Assembly (NCBI RefSeq): GCF_024746815.1
Contig: NZ_CP080525.1
Span: 2,356,001-2,420,000 of the forward strand
Direction: 5' to 3'
DNA: 64,000 nt
Source of the DNA: Mesorhizobium sp. AR07
GTDB taxonomy: Bacteria > Pseudomonadota > Alphaproteobacteria > Rhizobiales > Rhizobiaceae
Shown here: positions 45,560 to 54,473 of the stretch, piece after piece
Layout of the letters: each line of letters begins with the position of its first letter
Numbering within the stretch: position 1 is the stretch's first letter
The notes under the pieces: model-generated
Told to the model about the DNA's origin: nothing
The model's input: the letters and a program-made list of their open reading frames with translations, nothing else
Database searches by the model: none
Position numbers and translations under genes: made by a program

Positions 45560-45700
45560 TCAGGGCTTCTCGACCGTCTCGTCAACGGCTCTGGCAGTGG
45601 ATTTGACATCCTTGCCGACGCCGCGGACCGTATTGGCGCAAGCCGAAAGAGCCAAGGCGCAAGCAAGAATGGCGATCGGCGCAGTGCGTAATAATTTCAT
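45560..45700 (-). CDS. Entericidin-like small lipoprotein
   Basis: A 46-residue lipoprotein: MKLLRTAPIAILACALALSA then the lipobox Cys (LSACANT) and VRGVGKDVKSTARAVDETVE, the entericidin A/B pattern. GGGAGG precedes ATG 45700. A perfect EcfG-type promoter lies at 45739-45763, matching the stress induction of entericidin B. Confidence 0.85.
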   Translation of the reverse strand: MKLLRTAPIAILACALALSACANTVRGVGKDVKSTARAVDETVEKP

Positions 45701-45738
45701 AGTGGCACCTCCCTCAACAGCTAGATTCGCCCGACTGC

Positions 45739-45763
45739 AACGAAAATCGGTTAGACTGGTTCC
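45739..45763 (-). promoter_or_regulatory. EcfG-type promoter of the entericidin gene
   Basis: GGAAC (45759-45763), 16 bases, CGTT (45739-45742) on the minus strand, 39 bases before the start. Exact consensus. Confidence 0.8.
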
Positions 45764-45868
45764 ATTGGAATCGAGAAAAACAGCAATCCGGTCAGAATGG
45801 CGGCTTCTGGTCATCGCCTGCGGAATCATACGTCGGTGCTGGCCCCATTCCTGAAAGACCTTAAGTGT

Positions 45869-46450
45869 TCAACCATTTGGCGGCGCGATCGCCAGGATAA
45901 AAAGGAAATCCCGAACTTTGTAGGACATCCTCAACCAACCCGTCGTCTTTCCTATCTGGCAGACGAAGGAAGCTTGCTCAATGTCGTTAAACCGTTCACC
46001 GCCCGGAGCGGCATTTAGAAACCGGTCAACGCACTCCACGGCGAAGTTATCGACGCTATTGATGACCTGCGGCATTTCGGCGAGAGCCCCGGCGAGCTCG
46101 GGTGTCGACTGAGAGCGATTGGTAATCATCGCTTTTGTGCCTAGCTTTTGCAGGTATGACGAGAGACCCGCCGGATTGTTGCTATTCTTTTGTAATTCAT
46201 TGAGTAGTTCGTCGTGCCTGGCGTCGCCGTCGAGCGACAGCACGGTGATCTCGCACCGTTCGTGATCTGCTCGAGTCAATTGCCAGCAGGCCGTGGCGTT
46301 TTTTACCCAGGCGCCATTATCCGGCGATGCCTCGGGCTTCAGGTCGCACATTGCTCTCTCGTCGGAGTTTCGGCATGCGAAGATGATGGCGAACCGAGCA
46401 AACACATACCGATGACAGCGGCACAAATGAGTGATTTTGGCACGAAGCTC
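45869..46450 (-). pseudogene. Exported hypothetical protein, frameshifted after the signal peptide
   Basis: The signal peptide (KSLICAAVIGMCLLGSPSSS, cleaved at HAE) and TPTREQC lie in one frame. The mature part (CDLKPEASPDNGAWVKNATA, TVLSLDGDARHDELLNEL, VDNFAVECVDRFLN) lies in another, with the switch near 46345. The frame of the mature part is open upstream, but only with non-signal sequence. A single base would restore a roughly 190-residue exported protein. Family not recognised. Confidence 0.6.
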
Positions 46451-46919
46451 TCCGAAACCGAGACCCCATTGCGAAACGGATATTCTACTTCCCTTCCCGG
46501 AAATCCTGCAAGGTGGCGTGGCGTAGGCATTCCTCGCCGCGTAGATACTTTACCCGCCCGATTAGGCCACGCTTGACCCATTGCCGTCGCCGGCCGCGTC
46601 ATGCCCGTTGGGCGTGGTCCCGCTGTGGTCCTGGGGACGTGCTTCCAGAGCCGTTCTCGCATATCGCGGTTCAAGGCGATGAAACGCCGAGTCGACCGGT
46701 CCCTCATCGGCCATCAGCGAGAAAGCCGGCTTGCCGGCCTCGCGTTCCACGCCCGGCTGCCTCGATCAACCGATCGAAGGACATTGAGACTGTGCCCAAT
46801 CGGCGCGGGATGAGGGGGCAGATCGCGTCTGCACAGCGGCATGGCGACCCTGCCATAGTAGCCTCATCTTCGCCGAGATCGAAACATAACCTCACATCGA
46901 TCGCTGGTTGGAGAATCTT
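46451..46919. other. Gap with no supported gene
   Basis: Arg/Pro-rich frames on both strands, no ribosome sites, nothing recognised. Confidence 0.4.
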
Positions 46920-47208
46920 ATGGACTTCCGAATTCTTATCGCTGCAGGCGCGATTGCACAGCTAGCCCACTCGGGCCTCGGCAAAGGCGCAAGAGACGTT
47001 TCAAGGCTACGATTGCACTGAAGACTGCTCAGGGCACGAAGCTGGGTACAGCTGGGCGGGGAGGAACGACGTCACCGATCCGAGCGACTGCGATGGAAAT
47101 AGCCAGCCTTTCACCGAGGGCTGCCAAGCGTGCATCGAGGAGCAATCGCCTGATCCCGCTCGGCACTATCAGCCCAATGATGGAGGCGACGAAGATTACG
47201 GCGAATGA
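46920..47208 (+). pseudogene. Small exported Cys-rich protein, frameshifted
   Basis: MDFRILIAAGAIAQLAHSGL (signal-peptide part, GGAG upstream) is in one frame. The mature part FQGYDCTEDCSGHEAGYSWA, then DPSDCDGNSQPFTEGCQAC, is in another, shifting near 46970. The CTEDCSGHEAGY motif is a recurring signature of short secreted proteins in rhizobia. It may be a true pseudogene or a one-base error. Function unknown. Confidence 0.65.
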
Positions 47209-47749
47209 GGTCTCTACTCCCGTGCTGCGATCCACAAAAAAGAACCCCGCCAGCCGGGGCCAGCAGTGCTCTCTACATCGGTGTTCTTGTCGTACTCATC
47301 AAGAACGCGTTTGATTTCGTCGCCGACTCGGTTTTGCGCGCCGCGGGCGTCGATGGTGATCTGGCGAGCGGCGGTGTACCCAACGGAACCGCTTGGCCCA
47401 CATCACCGGCGCCGATACTATCGGGCCGCCAACCAAGCCGCCAGACGCATGGTCTTCGCGCGGCGGTGAATGGATTGAGACGGGGCTGCTGGCCATCTGA
47501 TCGCATCCCCGCCATCAATGTCGGGCCGTCGGCTGCGCCCAAAATGACTAGCCGACCCCGCAAGTCCAAATTCGACACGGAAGCCGCAACCTTCACGATC
47601 CGACGGTGGCACAATTATCGCTTCGAGCTTCGTTTTTAGAGCGTAGCGGAACGGGAATGCATGATTGGCGTTCAGAGTAATCAACAAGCGAATAAGCGCC
47701 TGTTGCATTGGCGCGGCAGCGCAACCATGAGAGGCGTACATGATGCGTC
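47209..47749. other. Gap with gene debris only
   Basis: Overlapping frames on both strands. On the minus strand QITIDARGAQNRVGDEIKRV (about 47280-47365) resembles the C-terminal part of phage tail-length-type proteins, but it is too short to be sure. No intact gene. Confidence 0.35.
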
Positions 47750-47902
47750 TTGGCACTGATCATAATTCTTATCATCGCATTGCTCGGTGGCTTCAGCGGC
47801 CTGGGCGGCGGGCCGTTCTACGGCACCGGATACTATGGCGGCGGCGGGCTTGGCCTGATTCTGATCGTCGTGATTGTTCTCGTTGTCCTCGGGCGAATTT
47901 AG
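47750..47902 (+). CDS. DUF3309-like small membrane protein
   Basis: A 50-residue peptide with a hydrophobic start (ALIIILIIALLGG), a Gly-rich turn (GLGGGPFYGTGYYGGGG) and a second hydrophobic stretch ending VVLGRI, typical of DUF3309. The usual start MxLGTIL occurs just upstream (MMRLGT) in another frame, displaced by one base, so either TTG 47750 is used or a frameshift is present. A terminator follows. Confidence 0.6.
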   Translation: MALIIILIIALLGGFSGLGGGPFYGTGYYGGGGLGLILIVVIVLVVLGRI

Positions 47903-47917
47903 CCCTCCCGTTCCGCT

Positions 47918-47954
47918 AAAGCCCGTCGTTTCGAAGGACACGACGGGCTTTTTT
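47918..47954 (+). terminator. Rho-independent terminator
   Basis: AAAGCCCGTCG and CGACGGGCTTT form an 11-base stem followed by TTTT, 15 bases after the DUF3309-like stop. Confidence 0.85.
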
Positions 47955-48272
47955 GTGCCTGAAGATACCGTTCGAGCACAGCCTCCACGGCAATCTGAGT
48001 TTGTACCCATCTTCAGGTGTCGCGGCGGACGGCCCGGCCACTCCTTAATCGCTCGGAACAAGGGGCGCGCTCTCCGACAGGGCGGCGGCTTTGTGCCTTT
48101 GTACGAAGTTTCCGCGACGACCCCCGGATCGCAGAAGGTATGCAGAAACAAACCAGAAACAAAATTATACAGTCTGGAAAAGGTCCAGAAATAGTTCGAG
48201 GACATAATTCGGAAGCGTGGCGGCGGTCACATCATCGATCGCAACCCTCGCCTCCGGAGTCTACGGACGACG

Positions 48273-48611
48273 ATGCAAAGGTTCTCGATAGGCGTGATGG
48301 GTGCGTTGCTCGGCTTCTCACTCGTCACGATCTGCCTAGACCAGTCGAACGCAGAGTCAGCGATAAGCCGGAGCGAGCTCTGTAGCAGTCTCAACCGTCA
48401 ACTTGACGAAGCCCTCGAAACCCACGCTGCGGCAAAACAGGTCACCGCTGCGAAGGCACTTCAAAGAAAGGGAACCCGGTTCTGCGCCAACAAGAAACAG
48501 GCACAGGGAATCCGGATGCTCGCGAACGCTTTGAAGTTGCTGGGAGTGACACCGATCGACCCAGTGACGCTCAAAACCGACCTCCACCAAAAAAAGGAAA
48601 TGAGCCCATGA
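48273..48611 (+). CDS. Exported hypothetical protein
   Basis: A 112-residue protein: signal peptide MQRFSIGVMGALLGFSLVTI, cleaved after NAE, then a helical region (LCSSLNRQLDEALETHAAAK, GIRMLANALKLLGV) with two Cys. It overlaps the next gene by four bases (ATGA), so they are translationally coupled. Unrecognised. Confidence 0.7.
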   Translation: MQRFSIGVMGALLGFSLVTICLDQSNAESAISRSELCSSLNRQLDEALETHAAAKQVTAAKALQRKGTRFCANKKQAQGIRMLANALKLLGVTPIDPVTLKTDLHQKKEMSP

Positions 48612-48853
48612 CCAAGTCCCTCCTCGCCGCCCTCGGTCTCGCGTTCGCGTTCGCGGTCGCGGTCTCGATGCCGATCATCGGCGTCGATATCGCCAACGCC
48701 GCAACGAAGCAGGCGCCCGCAGCGACGACCGCAACCACGACCAAGCCAGCCTCGGATGCTATGGCGACGAAGCATGTCAAGAAGCACAAGAAACACGTCA
48801 AGAAGCATACGAAGCACACGAAAAAGCACACGATGGCCAAGAAGGCGTATTAA
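48608..48853 (+). CDS. Exported Lys/His-rich repeat protein
   Basis: An 81-residue protein: signal peptide MTKSLLAALGLAFAFAVAVS, cleaved after ANA, an Ala/Thr linker, then tandem KHxKKH units (TKHVKKHKKHVKKHTKHTKK). The His/Lys repeats could bind metal ions, phosphate polymers or cell-wall polyanions in the periplasm. Coupled to the gene upstream. Confidence 0.75.
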   Translation: MTKSLLAALGLAFAFAVAVSMPIIGVDIANAATKQAPAATTATTTKPASDAMATKHVKKHKKHVKKHTKHTKKHTMAKKAY

Positions 48854-49106
48854 GGCGCTCGCGGTCTGTAGTGCCTTATGAGAAGGCCGGTCCGGCTGAA
48901 AAAATCGGTTGGAACGGCTTTCCTTTTTATGCCGCACATGGCGGCGCACCGACACCAGTGCTCGACGCCGCACCGGTCGATTTGAGCGCAACGCATTGTT
49001 GACGTTCGGTGGCCGGCAGCTACTGCGGTTTCGCGGCTGATGAGACTCGGCTGTTGGCAATCGGGTGAGCCGCCGTGTTCTTCCGCCCGGTTTTGGGGGA
49101 AAAATC

Positions 49107-49325
49107 TTGTCCAACGTGCTGAACGGGGTCTTGAACCCTGATGAACTTGCTTTTCTTGCGGCGGTAGTCAGCCGCGTATGCAACGATTTTGGATATAAGC
49201 GCAGTTCCGTCGAAGCCGATCTTGTTGCGACCAAGGCGCTGACCCTATTTCAGCTTGGTACACCCGAAAGCGAAGCCGCCTTCGAAGCGGCGCTACGCGA
49301 GACGGCGCTACGCGAGACATTGTAG
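49107..49325 (+). CDS. Small hypothetical protein with duplicated C-terminus
   Basis: About 72 residues from TTG 49107 (SNVLNGVLNPDELAFLAAVV, SRVCNDFGYKRSSVEADLVA). The last codons repeat a 15-base unit, GGCGCTACGCGAGAC, giving ALRETALRETL. GTG/TTG starts further upstream are possible. No ribosome site is clear. Unrecognised but protein-like. Confidence 0.5.
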   Translation: MSNVLNGVLNPDELAFLAAVVSRVCNDFGYKRSSVEADLVATKALTLFQLGTPESEAAFEAALRETALRETL

Positions 49326-49527
49326 ATTTCGCGAGGCGCGGCAGGATCCGGTGCTGATGATCCGTCTGACCTGAATCTGCTCAATCTCTTTGAGCGGCGT
49401 TCACGGGTGGAAAAACATCGTGCGTCTTCTCCGCACGGTCGCCATCGGTTTCAATGTCGGGTCAGGGAATTTTTCAAGACTTTCGTGTTGATGCGGGTAC
49501 AGACGATTTTCAAGCGGGCACCCACAC

Positions 49528-49650
49528 GCAAAAAGCCCCGCGGCTTGGCCGCGGAGCTTCTTGGACCTGTTGCCAAGTCCAATGATCCTATGGAGGATCG
49601 AAGCAGCAACGTAGCATCTGCAAAAAATGCTCCGCCATATAAAGGCCAAG
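49528..49650 (-). ncRNA. Candidate small RNA ending in a strong terminator
   Basis: On the minus strand GCTCCGCGGC/GCCGCGGGGC forms a strong hairpin followed by TTTTT (49528-49556), with no convincing reading frame before it. Upstream on that strand is a second hairpin-capable stretch (GGACTTGGCAACAGGTCC) and a CCTCC motif. This is the layout of a trans-acting small RNA, but no family is recognised and a promoter is not evident. Confidence 0.35.
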
Positions 49651-49753
49651 CTGTTCGCAAATTGCGTGGCCAGCGCGGCCCGGCACCTTCTGCCGCTAGC
49701 GTGATGCACACGAAGCCTAAGTGTCGGCAATCTGAACACGAAATATTTCGGGA

Positions 49754-49778
49754 GGAACGCCGGGCATTTCCGCCAGTT
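49754..49778 (+). promoter_or_regulatory. EcfG-like promoter of the KGG-domain gene
   Basis: GGAAC (49754-49758), 16 bases, AGTT (49775-49778), 48 bases before the start. One mismatch to CGTT. Confidence 0.55.
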
Positions 49779-49826
49779 TTATGGCTGAGGCAACTTTGTC
49801 TCGGGATCAAAGATCAGGAGAAGAAA

Positions 49827-50049
49827 ATGCCGAACCAAGGTAGAAGTCACGGACAGCACAGTAACGGTAACCAGCAGAAGGATGCTGACACCACCAAGGC
49901 CGGAAGCCGGGGAAAGGGAGGTCATGACGGGGCAGCAACATGGCGAACGCGACAACACTAGCCAACATGGCAGCGAACGCGGCGGCAGCGGAAATTTCGC
50001 CAACGATCGCGACCGCGCTGAAGCTGGTCGCAAAGGTGGCCAGTCCTAG
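49827..50049 (+). pseudogene. KGG-domain stress protein (con-10 like), frameshifted
   Basis: MPNQGRSHGQHSNGNQQKDA begins in one frame (AGGAG upstream). After KAGSRGKGGHD the typical continuation QQHGERDNTSQHGSERGG and the KGG motif GNFANDRDRAEAGRKGGQS is in another frame, ending at TAG 50047-50049. The shift lies around 49925-49935. Intact homologues are small hydrophilic desiccation/stress proteins. Confidence 0.75.
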
Positions 50050-50108
50050 GGCACTATTCAAAGAACAATCGCTGCGCAAATCGGGACGTCCCCGGCGTCG
50101 AAAAATAT

Positions 50109-50133
50109 GGAACTTTCGTGCTGGCCCGACATT
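50109..50133 (+). promoter_or_regulatory. EcfG-like promoter of the PRC-barrel gene
   Basis: GGAAC (50109-50113), 16 bases, CATT (50130-50133), 37 bases before the start codon. One mismatch to CGTT. Confidence 0.6.
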
Positions 50134-50170
50134 GTGAAGGCCTATTAGCAACGAGAATGAGGATCAGATT

Positions 50171-50536
50171 ATGACAACCCAGACGGGAAACACCGAAGCC
50201 ATCGCTGCCTCGCGCGTCATTGGGACATCTGTCTACAACACAGAAGGCACGAGCATCGGCAGCATTAAAGACGTGATGCTCGAAAAGACATCAAACGGCA
50301 TTATGTTCGCGGTGATCGGTTTTGGCGGATTTCTTGGCATCGGCGAACAATATCACGCTGTGCCGTGGGCGACCCTTGATTACGACGAGAACAAGGGCGG
50401 CTATGTCGTACCGTTCTCGAAGGAACAACTGAAGTCAGCCCCATCCTATTCCATCAACGAGCTGGCGCGCGCGGATGGCGCGAAAACGCGCGCCGCTTCA
50501 TACGAGTACTACAAGGTCGATCCTTACTGGCATTGA
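50171..50536 (+). CDS. PRC-barrel domain protein
   Basis: A 121-residue protein with a PRC barrel (VIGTSVYNTEGTSIGSIKDV, FAVIGFGGFLGIGEQYHAVP, LDYDENKGGYVV) and a Tyr-rich tail (YEYYKVDPYWH). PRC-barrel proteins of this short type are frequent stress-induced genes in rhizobia and may bind RNA or membrane partners. The EcfG-like promoter supports that. Confidence 0.88.
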   Translation: MTTQTGNTEAIAASRVIGTSVYNTEGTSIGSIKDVMLEKTSNGIMFAVIGFGGFLGIGEQYHAVPWATLDYDENKGGYVVPFSKEQLKSAPSYSINELARADGAKTRAASYEYYKVDPYWH

Positions 50537-50701
50537 CTGGAGCCGGAGTGGGTGGCTTAAACAGGCGCTCTCGCCGGAGGCAGCCATGTCCGGCGAAAGG
50601 TTGTCGCGACCGGGCGCGAGGCGCGGGGGGCAGCCGCCTAGCTGGGCCGTGGCGACTACTTTGAGCCAACGACCACCGCGTTCGCGAAAACGAGAATGCT
50701 G

Positions 50702-51205
50702 ATGAAGTTTCTCCCGACACTGGTTTTTGCTGCCGCTGCGCCTTCAGCAAGTTCCGCGCGTGCTGACGAGGCCCAATTCCTGAAATCGCTCGATGGCAAT
50801 TGGAGCGGCACCGGCATGGTCAAGGTCCTCATCTATTCTCCTGCAATAAACGTGACTTGCAAGATCAAGTCAAAGGCGACGCCCAGTGCGCTGACGCTGA
50901 ACGGGAAGTGCACCGGACTCGTCGTTTTCTCTCGGGTGATCGGGGCCGACCTGAAAGTCCACGGCGCAAAATATACGGGCTCGTATGTCGGGTCGCAAAG
51001 CGGCACGGCCGCCCTTAGTGGCAGCCGCTCCGGGAACGCTATCAATCTTGCCATACGATGGGCTACTGAGGTCAATGGCGACCGCGCCGCCAAGATGACG
51101 CTAGAGAAAGTTGGCAATAACGGAATGCGTCTCACCACAGTCGACAACGATCCGGCAACCGGCAAAAGCGTAGTCGTTAGCCGCATTGATCTTCACCGTT
51201 CATAG
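50702..51205 (+). CDS. Exported hypothetical protein
   Basis: A 167-residue periplasmic protein: signal peptide MKFLPTLVFAAAAPSASSAR, then a beta-rich lipocalin-like domain (FLKSLDGNWSGTGMVKV, LTLNGKCTGLVVFSR, KMTLEKVGNNGMRL). The pattern of a W-x-G-x-G opening and paired strands is typical of heavily annotated but uncharacterised rhizobial exported proteins. ATG 50696 is an alternative start. Confidence 0.75.
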   Translation: MKFLPTLVFAAAAPSASSARADEAQFLKSLDGNWSGTGMVKVLIYSPAINVTCKIKSKATPSALTLNGKCTGLVVFSRVIGADLKVHGAKYTGSYVGSQSGTAALSGSRSGNAINLAIRWATEVNGDRAAKMTLEKVGNNGMRLTTVDNDPATGKSVVVSRIDLHRS

Positions 51206-51322
51206 GCGCCCCGGACGCGATGCAGGATCAGCGACCTTTCCCAGCCTAAACACCGGGTGATTCGTAAATGAGGGTTCAACGCGTCGACGATCACAAGGGA
51301 CACTTCGTCGACGGACTATAGG

Positions 51323-52567
51323 TTACCGTAATCTCCAGTGGGCCATCTCATGCAATTCCAATTGCTTCTCGCCGCTTGCCACATAGTCACGCGTGGTCGG
51401 CAGCGTGTCAGTCTTCCTGCTTAGCTGAATCTGGAAGACGACGAGATCCTGCCAGCGAAAGGCGGCCTCGGACGCGGCCAGGTAGAACTCCCACATACGG
51501 CAGAAACGTTCATCATAGATCGCCTTGGCCTTGCCCCGATTGGCGGCGAAGCGCTGGCCCCAATGCTTCAGCGTATCGGCGTAGTGCAGACGCAGGATTT
51601 CCACGTCGGTGACGACCAGTCCGGCCCTCTCGATGGCTGGCAACACTTCCGATAGAGCCGGGACATAGCCGCCCGGAAAGATGTATTTGCGAACAAAGGC
51701 GCTTGTCACCGAAGGCGGACCGGAGCGGCCGACGGTGTGGAGGAGGATGACGCCATCCGGATTCAGCAGCTTTGCGCATGTGCCGAAGAAGGTATTGTAG
51801 TGATTGACGCCGACATGCTCGAACATGCCAACCGAGACGATGCGGTCGAAACGCTCGCCAAGTTCCCGATAGTCCTTGACGTCGAACCGAACGCGGCTTG
51901 CCAAGCCTTCCGAGCGAGCCCGGTCGGTCGCGACCGCGAGTTGTTCTCTCGACAATGTCACCCCCAGGACATCCGCGTTGAACGATCTGGCGAGATAGAT
52001 ACCAAGCCCGCCCCAGCCGCATCCGATATCGAGCACCTTGAGATCGGGCTCCAGTTGCAGTTTGGCGGCGATGTGGCGCTTCTTGGCCGACTGTGCCTCG
52101 TCGAGCGTCATTTCCGGTCTTTGGAAATACGCGCATGAATACTGCATGTCGTCGTCGAGGAAGAGCCGATAGAGGTTGACCGAAAGATCGTAGTGGACTT
52201 CGACATTGCGGCGTGCCCGCCGGGTTGTGTTGATCTGCTGGAAGCGTCGGAACGCGTGCCGCACCCCATCCACCGCCCTCGTCCAGGCCGTATCGATGCC
52301 GGCATTGCCGATATTCTGGAAGACGATGCGCATGAGTCCGAGAATCCCGCCTTCGGGAATATCGACTTCGCTGCGCATGTAGGCTTCCGGCAAGGCGAGC
52401 ATCGGGTCGAAGGTAATCGCGCGCCCAGCTCTAAGGGTCTTGATGTGAATATAAGCTGGCACACCTGTGCCATCGCCAAACGAGTCCATCATGCCATTCG
52501 GCCCAATAACACGCAGGTTGCCCTTTCGCACCAGACTGTGGAGAACATGGCGCAACAGAACATTCAT
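51323..52567 (-). CDS. cfa: Cyclopropane-fatty-acyl-phospholipid synthase
   Basis: A 414-residue SAM-dependent methyltransferase that turns unsaturated phospholipid acyl chains into cyclopropane rings, peripheral to the inner membrane. The SAM motif VLDIGCGWGGLGIYLA, YDLSVNLYRLFLDDDMQYSC before it, and VSVGMFEHVGVNHYNTFF and FIFPGGYVP-type segments (KYIFPGGYVPAL) are all present. Length is normal. Rhizobia often carry two copies; which one this is cannot be told. Consistent with stress and acid adaptation. Confidence 0.93.
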   Translation of the reverse strand: MNVLLRHVLHSLVRKGNLRVIGPNGMMDSFGDGTGVPAYIHIKTLRAGRAITFDPMLALPEAYMRSEVDIPEGGILGLMRIVFQNIGNAGIDTAWTRAVDGVRHAFRRFQQINTTRRARRNVEVHYDLSVNLYRLFLDDDMQYSCAYFQRPEMTLDEAQSAKKRHIAAKLQLEPDLKVLDIGCGWGGLGIYLARSFNADVLGVTLSREQLAVATDRARSEGLASRVRFDVKDYRELGERFDRIVSVGMFEHVGVNHYNTFFGTCAKLLNPDGVILLHTVGRSGPPSVTSAFVRKYIFPGGYVPALSEVLPAIERAGLVVTDVEILRLHYADTLKHWGQRFAANRGKAKAIYDERFCRMWEFYLAASEAAFRWQDLVVFQIQLSRKTDTLPTTRDYVASGEKQLELHEMAHWRLR

Positions 52568-52641
52568 TCGATTCAGCTCTCGTGTTGCCAGCGCTCAGGA
52601 TATCCGCTCCGGACACAGTTAGCGTGCAAGGGCGGCCGATC

Positions 52642-52917
52642 TCACTTCTCCAGTGGCTTGTGGAACTGTTCAGGATTCGCGGGCACGCCGAACGCGTCAT
52701 TGGCAACGACAACCCGCGTGAGGCGCGCAAAGCCAGCGAAGGCTGCAATAGCCTCTTCCTCGGACATCTGCGCGGCAATTGCCGCACCGCAGGCTTTCAG
52801 GGCTGTCCTATAGAGCGGTCCACGTCGGTCCACCGGCCATCGTTGCAGGAAATCCATCGCGTCCGCGACCCTCCCGATCTCTTCCGTCTCTCCGTTCAAT
52901 ACAACCGTGATTGGCAT
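52642..52917 (-). CDS. DUF982 family protein
   Basis: A 91-residue DUF982 protein (MPITVVLNGETEEIGRVADA, MDFLQRWPVDRRGPLYRTAL, EEEAIAAFAGFARLTRVVV), a family largely restricted to rhizobia. An EcfG-type element with a 17-base spacer lies upstream at 52957-52982. A tandem two-domain relative is at 61734. Confidence 0.85.
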   Translation of the reverse strand: MPITVVLNGETEEIGRVADAMDFLQRWPVDRRGPLYRTALKACGAAIAAQMSEEEAIAAFAGFARLTRVVVANDAFGVPANPEQFHKPLEK

Positions 52918-52956
52918 GACGGTTAGCTCCCCTTCTGATAGGCTTTTACACCGATA

Positions 52957-52982
52957 AACGCCGGCTCACGACTTCAAGTTCC
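52957..52982 (-). promoter_or_regulatory. EcfG-type promoter of the DUF982 gene
   Basis: GGAAC (52978-52982), 17 bases, CGTT (52957-52960) on the minus strand, 40 bases before the start. Confidence 0.65.
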
Positions 52983-53106
52983 GAAATCCGCGACGGTCGG
53001 TTCGGTTCCGGAACTTTGTTGATGCCCTCAAGTTGTGGTTGAGAAAACAGACCAGACCACGGTGCTGTCCACTTTCGGCGAGTACCGGACATGGAGTGAA
53101 GGCCAA

Positions 53107-53543
53107 ATGTCTAGAATCGAGACCGGATCTTGCTTCTGCGGCGCCGTCACGGCCGAGATGCACGGCGAGCCGTTCTGGATTTGCTCTGACCACGACGACG
53201 ACTGCCGTGGGGCGATAGGCGGCCCCTAACAGTGTGGGTCGGTTATCGACCCGCCGAATTCAGGATGCTCACCGGCGCGGCAAAGACGTTTTCAAAAGCA
53301 CGGGGCGTGCTCAGAACTTTCTGCCCGCACTGCGGGACATCAATAAGTTATGTCGACCAAAGGCTTCCTGAAGAACTCTATCTGACAATTGGCTTTTTCG
53401 ATCACCCTGAACGCTTTCCGCCGCGGGCTCATGCGTACTGGGACATGAAGTTGCCGTGGGTCGAGTTTCGCGACGATCTACCTCGCGTGGGAACGTATTC
53501 GAGGCAGCGCGATCCCGCGTTCAGAAATCCATCCGATCGATAG
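53107..53543 (+). pseudogene. GFA-domain (Mss4-like zinc) protein, frameshifted
   Basis: MSRIETGSCFCGAVTAEMHG begins a GFA-family protein. The CxC zinc ligands (SCFCGAV) are in the first frame. After IGGP at 53225 (a CCCC run) the remainder (VWVGYRPAEFRMLTGAAKTF, TFCPHCGTSIS with the second zinc pair) is in another frame to 53543. One base in the C run restores a roughly 145-residue protein, so a homopolymer error is possible. Also Ser for Cys in WICSDHDDDCR. Confidence 0.78.
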
Positions 53544-53675
53544 CCGGGACAGCTTATCGCGGTTTGGCGCGGAACTTTTTCGACTCTGCTAAATTTGCAT
53601 TGATCACACGCCGGGAATTTGCGCCCCGGTGGCAGAGAGCAGGCGGACTCCCGCCCCCTACCAACGGAGCCGCAT

Positions 53676-54119
53676 ATGTCTAAGTACTTTTTCGACGTTT
53701 ACGATGGCGCAAAAATCGTCATCGATGATACCGGCATCGCCTGTAAATCGCTTTTGGATGTCGGCGATCAGGCGGTAACCGTCCTCCCCGACATTGCGCG
53801 TGAAGAACTGCCGGACGGCCCGAACCGAGTGTTTAGGGTCAAGGTCCGCCATGAAGAGGGTCACTTCGTTTTCAGGGCCTCGCTGGCGCTGGCGTCGGCC
53901 TGGCTTGTCGATCACCCAGATGGAAGCGTGCCGCCTGGCGAAAAGCGTGCCGTTGCGGCGTTGCGTCGTACCCGCGAGCAGCTCAGGACGATCAGGCGTG
54001 AGTTGGCCGAAGACGGCTTTTCCGAACAGATGCAGGAGATCGATTCGCTTGTCGGCGTGGCTCAATTGGAAGCAGAGCGACTTCTGAAAAGGGAAGTGTC
54101 AAAAGGCGTTTCCCGATGA
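53676..54119 (+). CDS. DUF6894 family protein, long form
   Basis: A 147-residue protein. The N-terminal DUF6894 unit is MSKYFFDVYDGAKIVIDDTG with FRVKVRHEEGHFVFRASLAL; the C-terminal 60 residues are helical (KRAVAALRRTREQLRTIRRE). GGAG precedes ATG 53676. Paralogue of the shorter gene at 41893. Function unknown. Confidence 0.75.
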   Translation: MSKYFFDVYDGAKIVIDDTGIACKSLLDVGDQAVTVLPDIAREELPDGPNRVFRVKVRHEEGHFVFRASLALASAWLVDHPDGSVPPGEKRAVAALRRTREQLRTIRRELAEDGFSEQMQEIDSLVGVAQLEAERLLKREVSKGVSR

Positions 54120-54128
54120 AGGGACGCA

Positions 54129-54312
54129 TTATCCTTCGACAATCCGACTGATCATGGCCTCATCGAAGACGTCGTTGCCAGTAAGTTCACGGACCAAGTC
54201 CCTGGCGTGATGCAACCACTCCGCTTCGGCTATACGGCCATCAGCTACCGATTTCCTGGAGGCATTTTGCGGAACATAGAGATCGTGAGCGGAAAACTGT
54301 TCGAGCGGCCAT
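54129..54312 (-). pseudogene. Remnant of a small rhizobial protein gene
   Basis: The frame DGRIAEAEWLHHARDLVREL, then TGNDVFDEAMISRIVEG ends at TAA 54129-54131 but has no start codon before an upstream stop. A degraded relative of the same segment (DLVRELTGRDIARA) lies on the minus strand at about 56750-56790. Unrecognised family. Confidence 0.45.
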
Positions 54313-54473
54313 CATTTTCCATCGCATCGCTCCCGCAGGGGCTGGAGTAGGGTGTTCGCTCTCAAGCGCCAGCACCCATTAAACGGCCGGCGACCTGAGC
54401 ATGCTGCAGTAATTGCGCCGCACTGGTGAATCGTCAGACTGAATGTTTTTCCGAGAGGACGGTTCGCCCAGCA

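Noticed and set aside
47273..47614. Prophage tail-protein gene
   Set aside because: Only about 25 residues (DARGAQNRVGDEIKRVL) look phage-like, there is no other phage gene, and the frame overlaps others; too weak to call.
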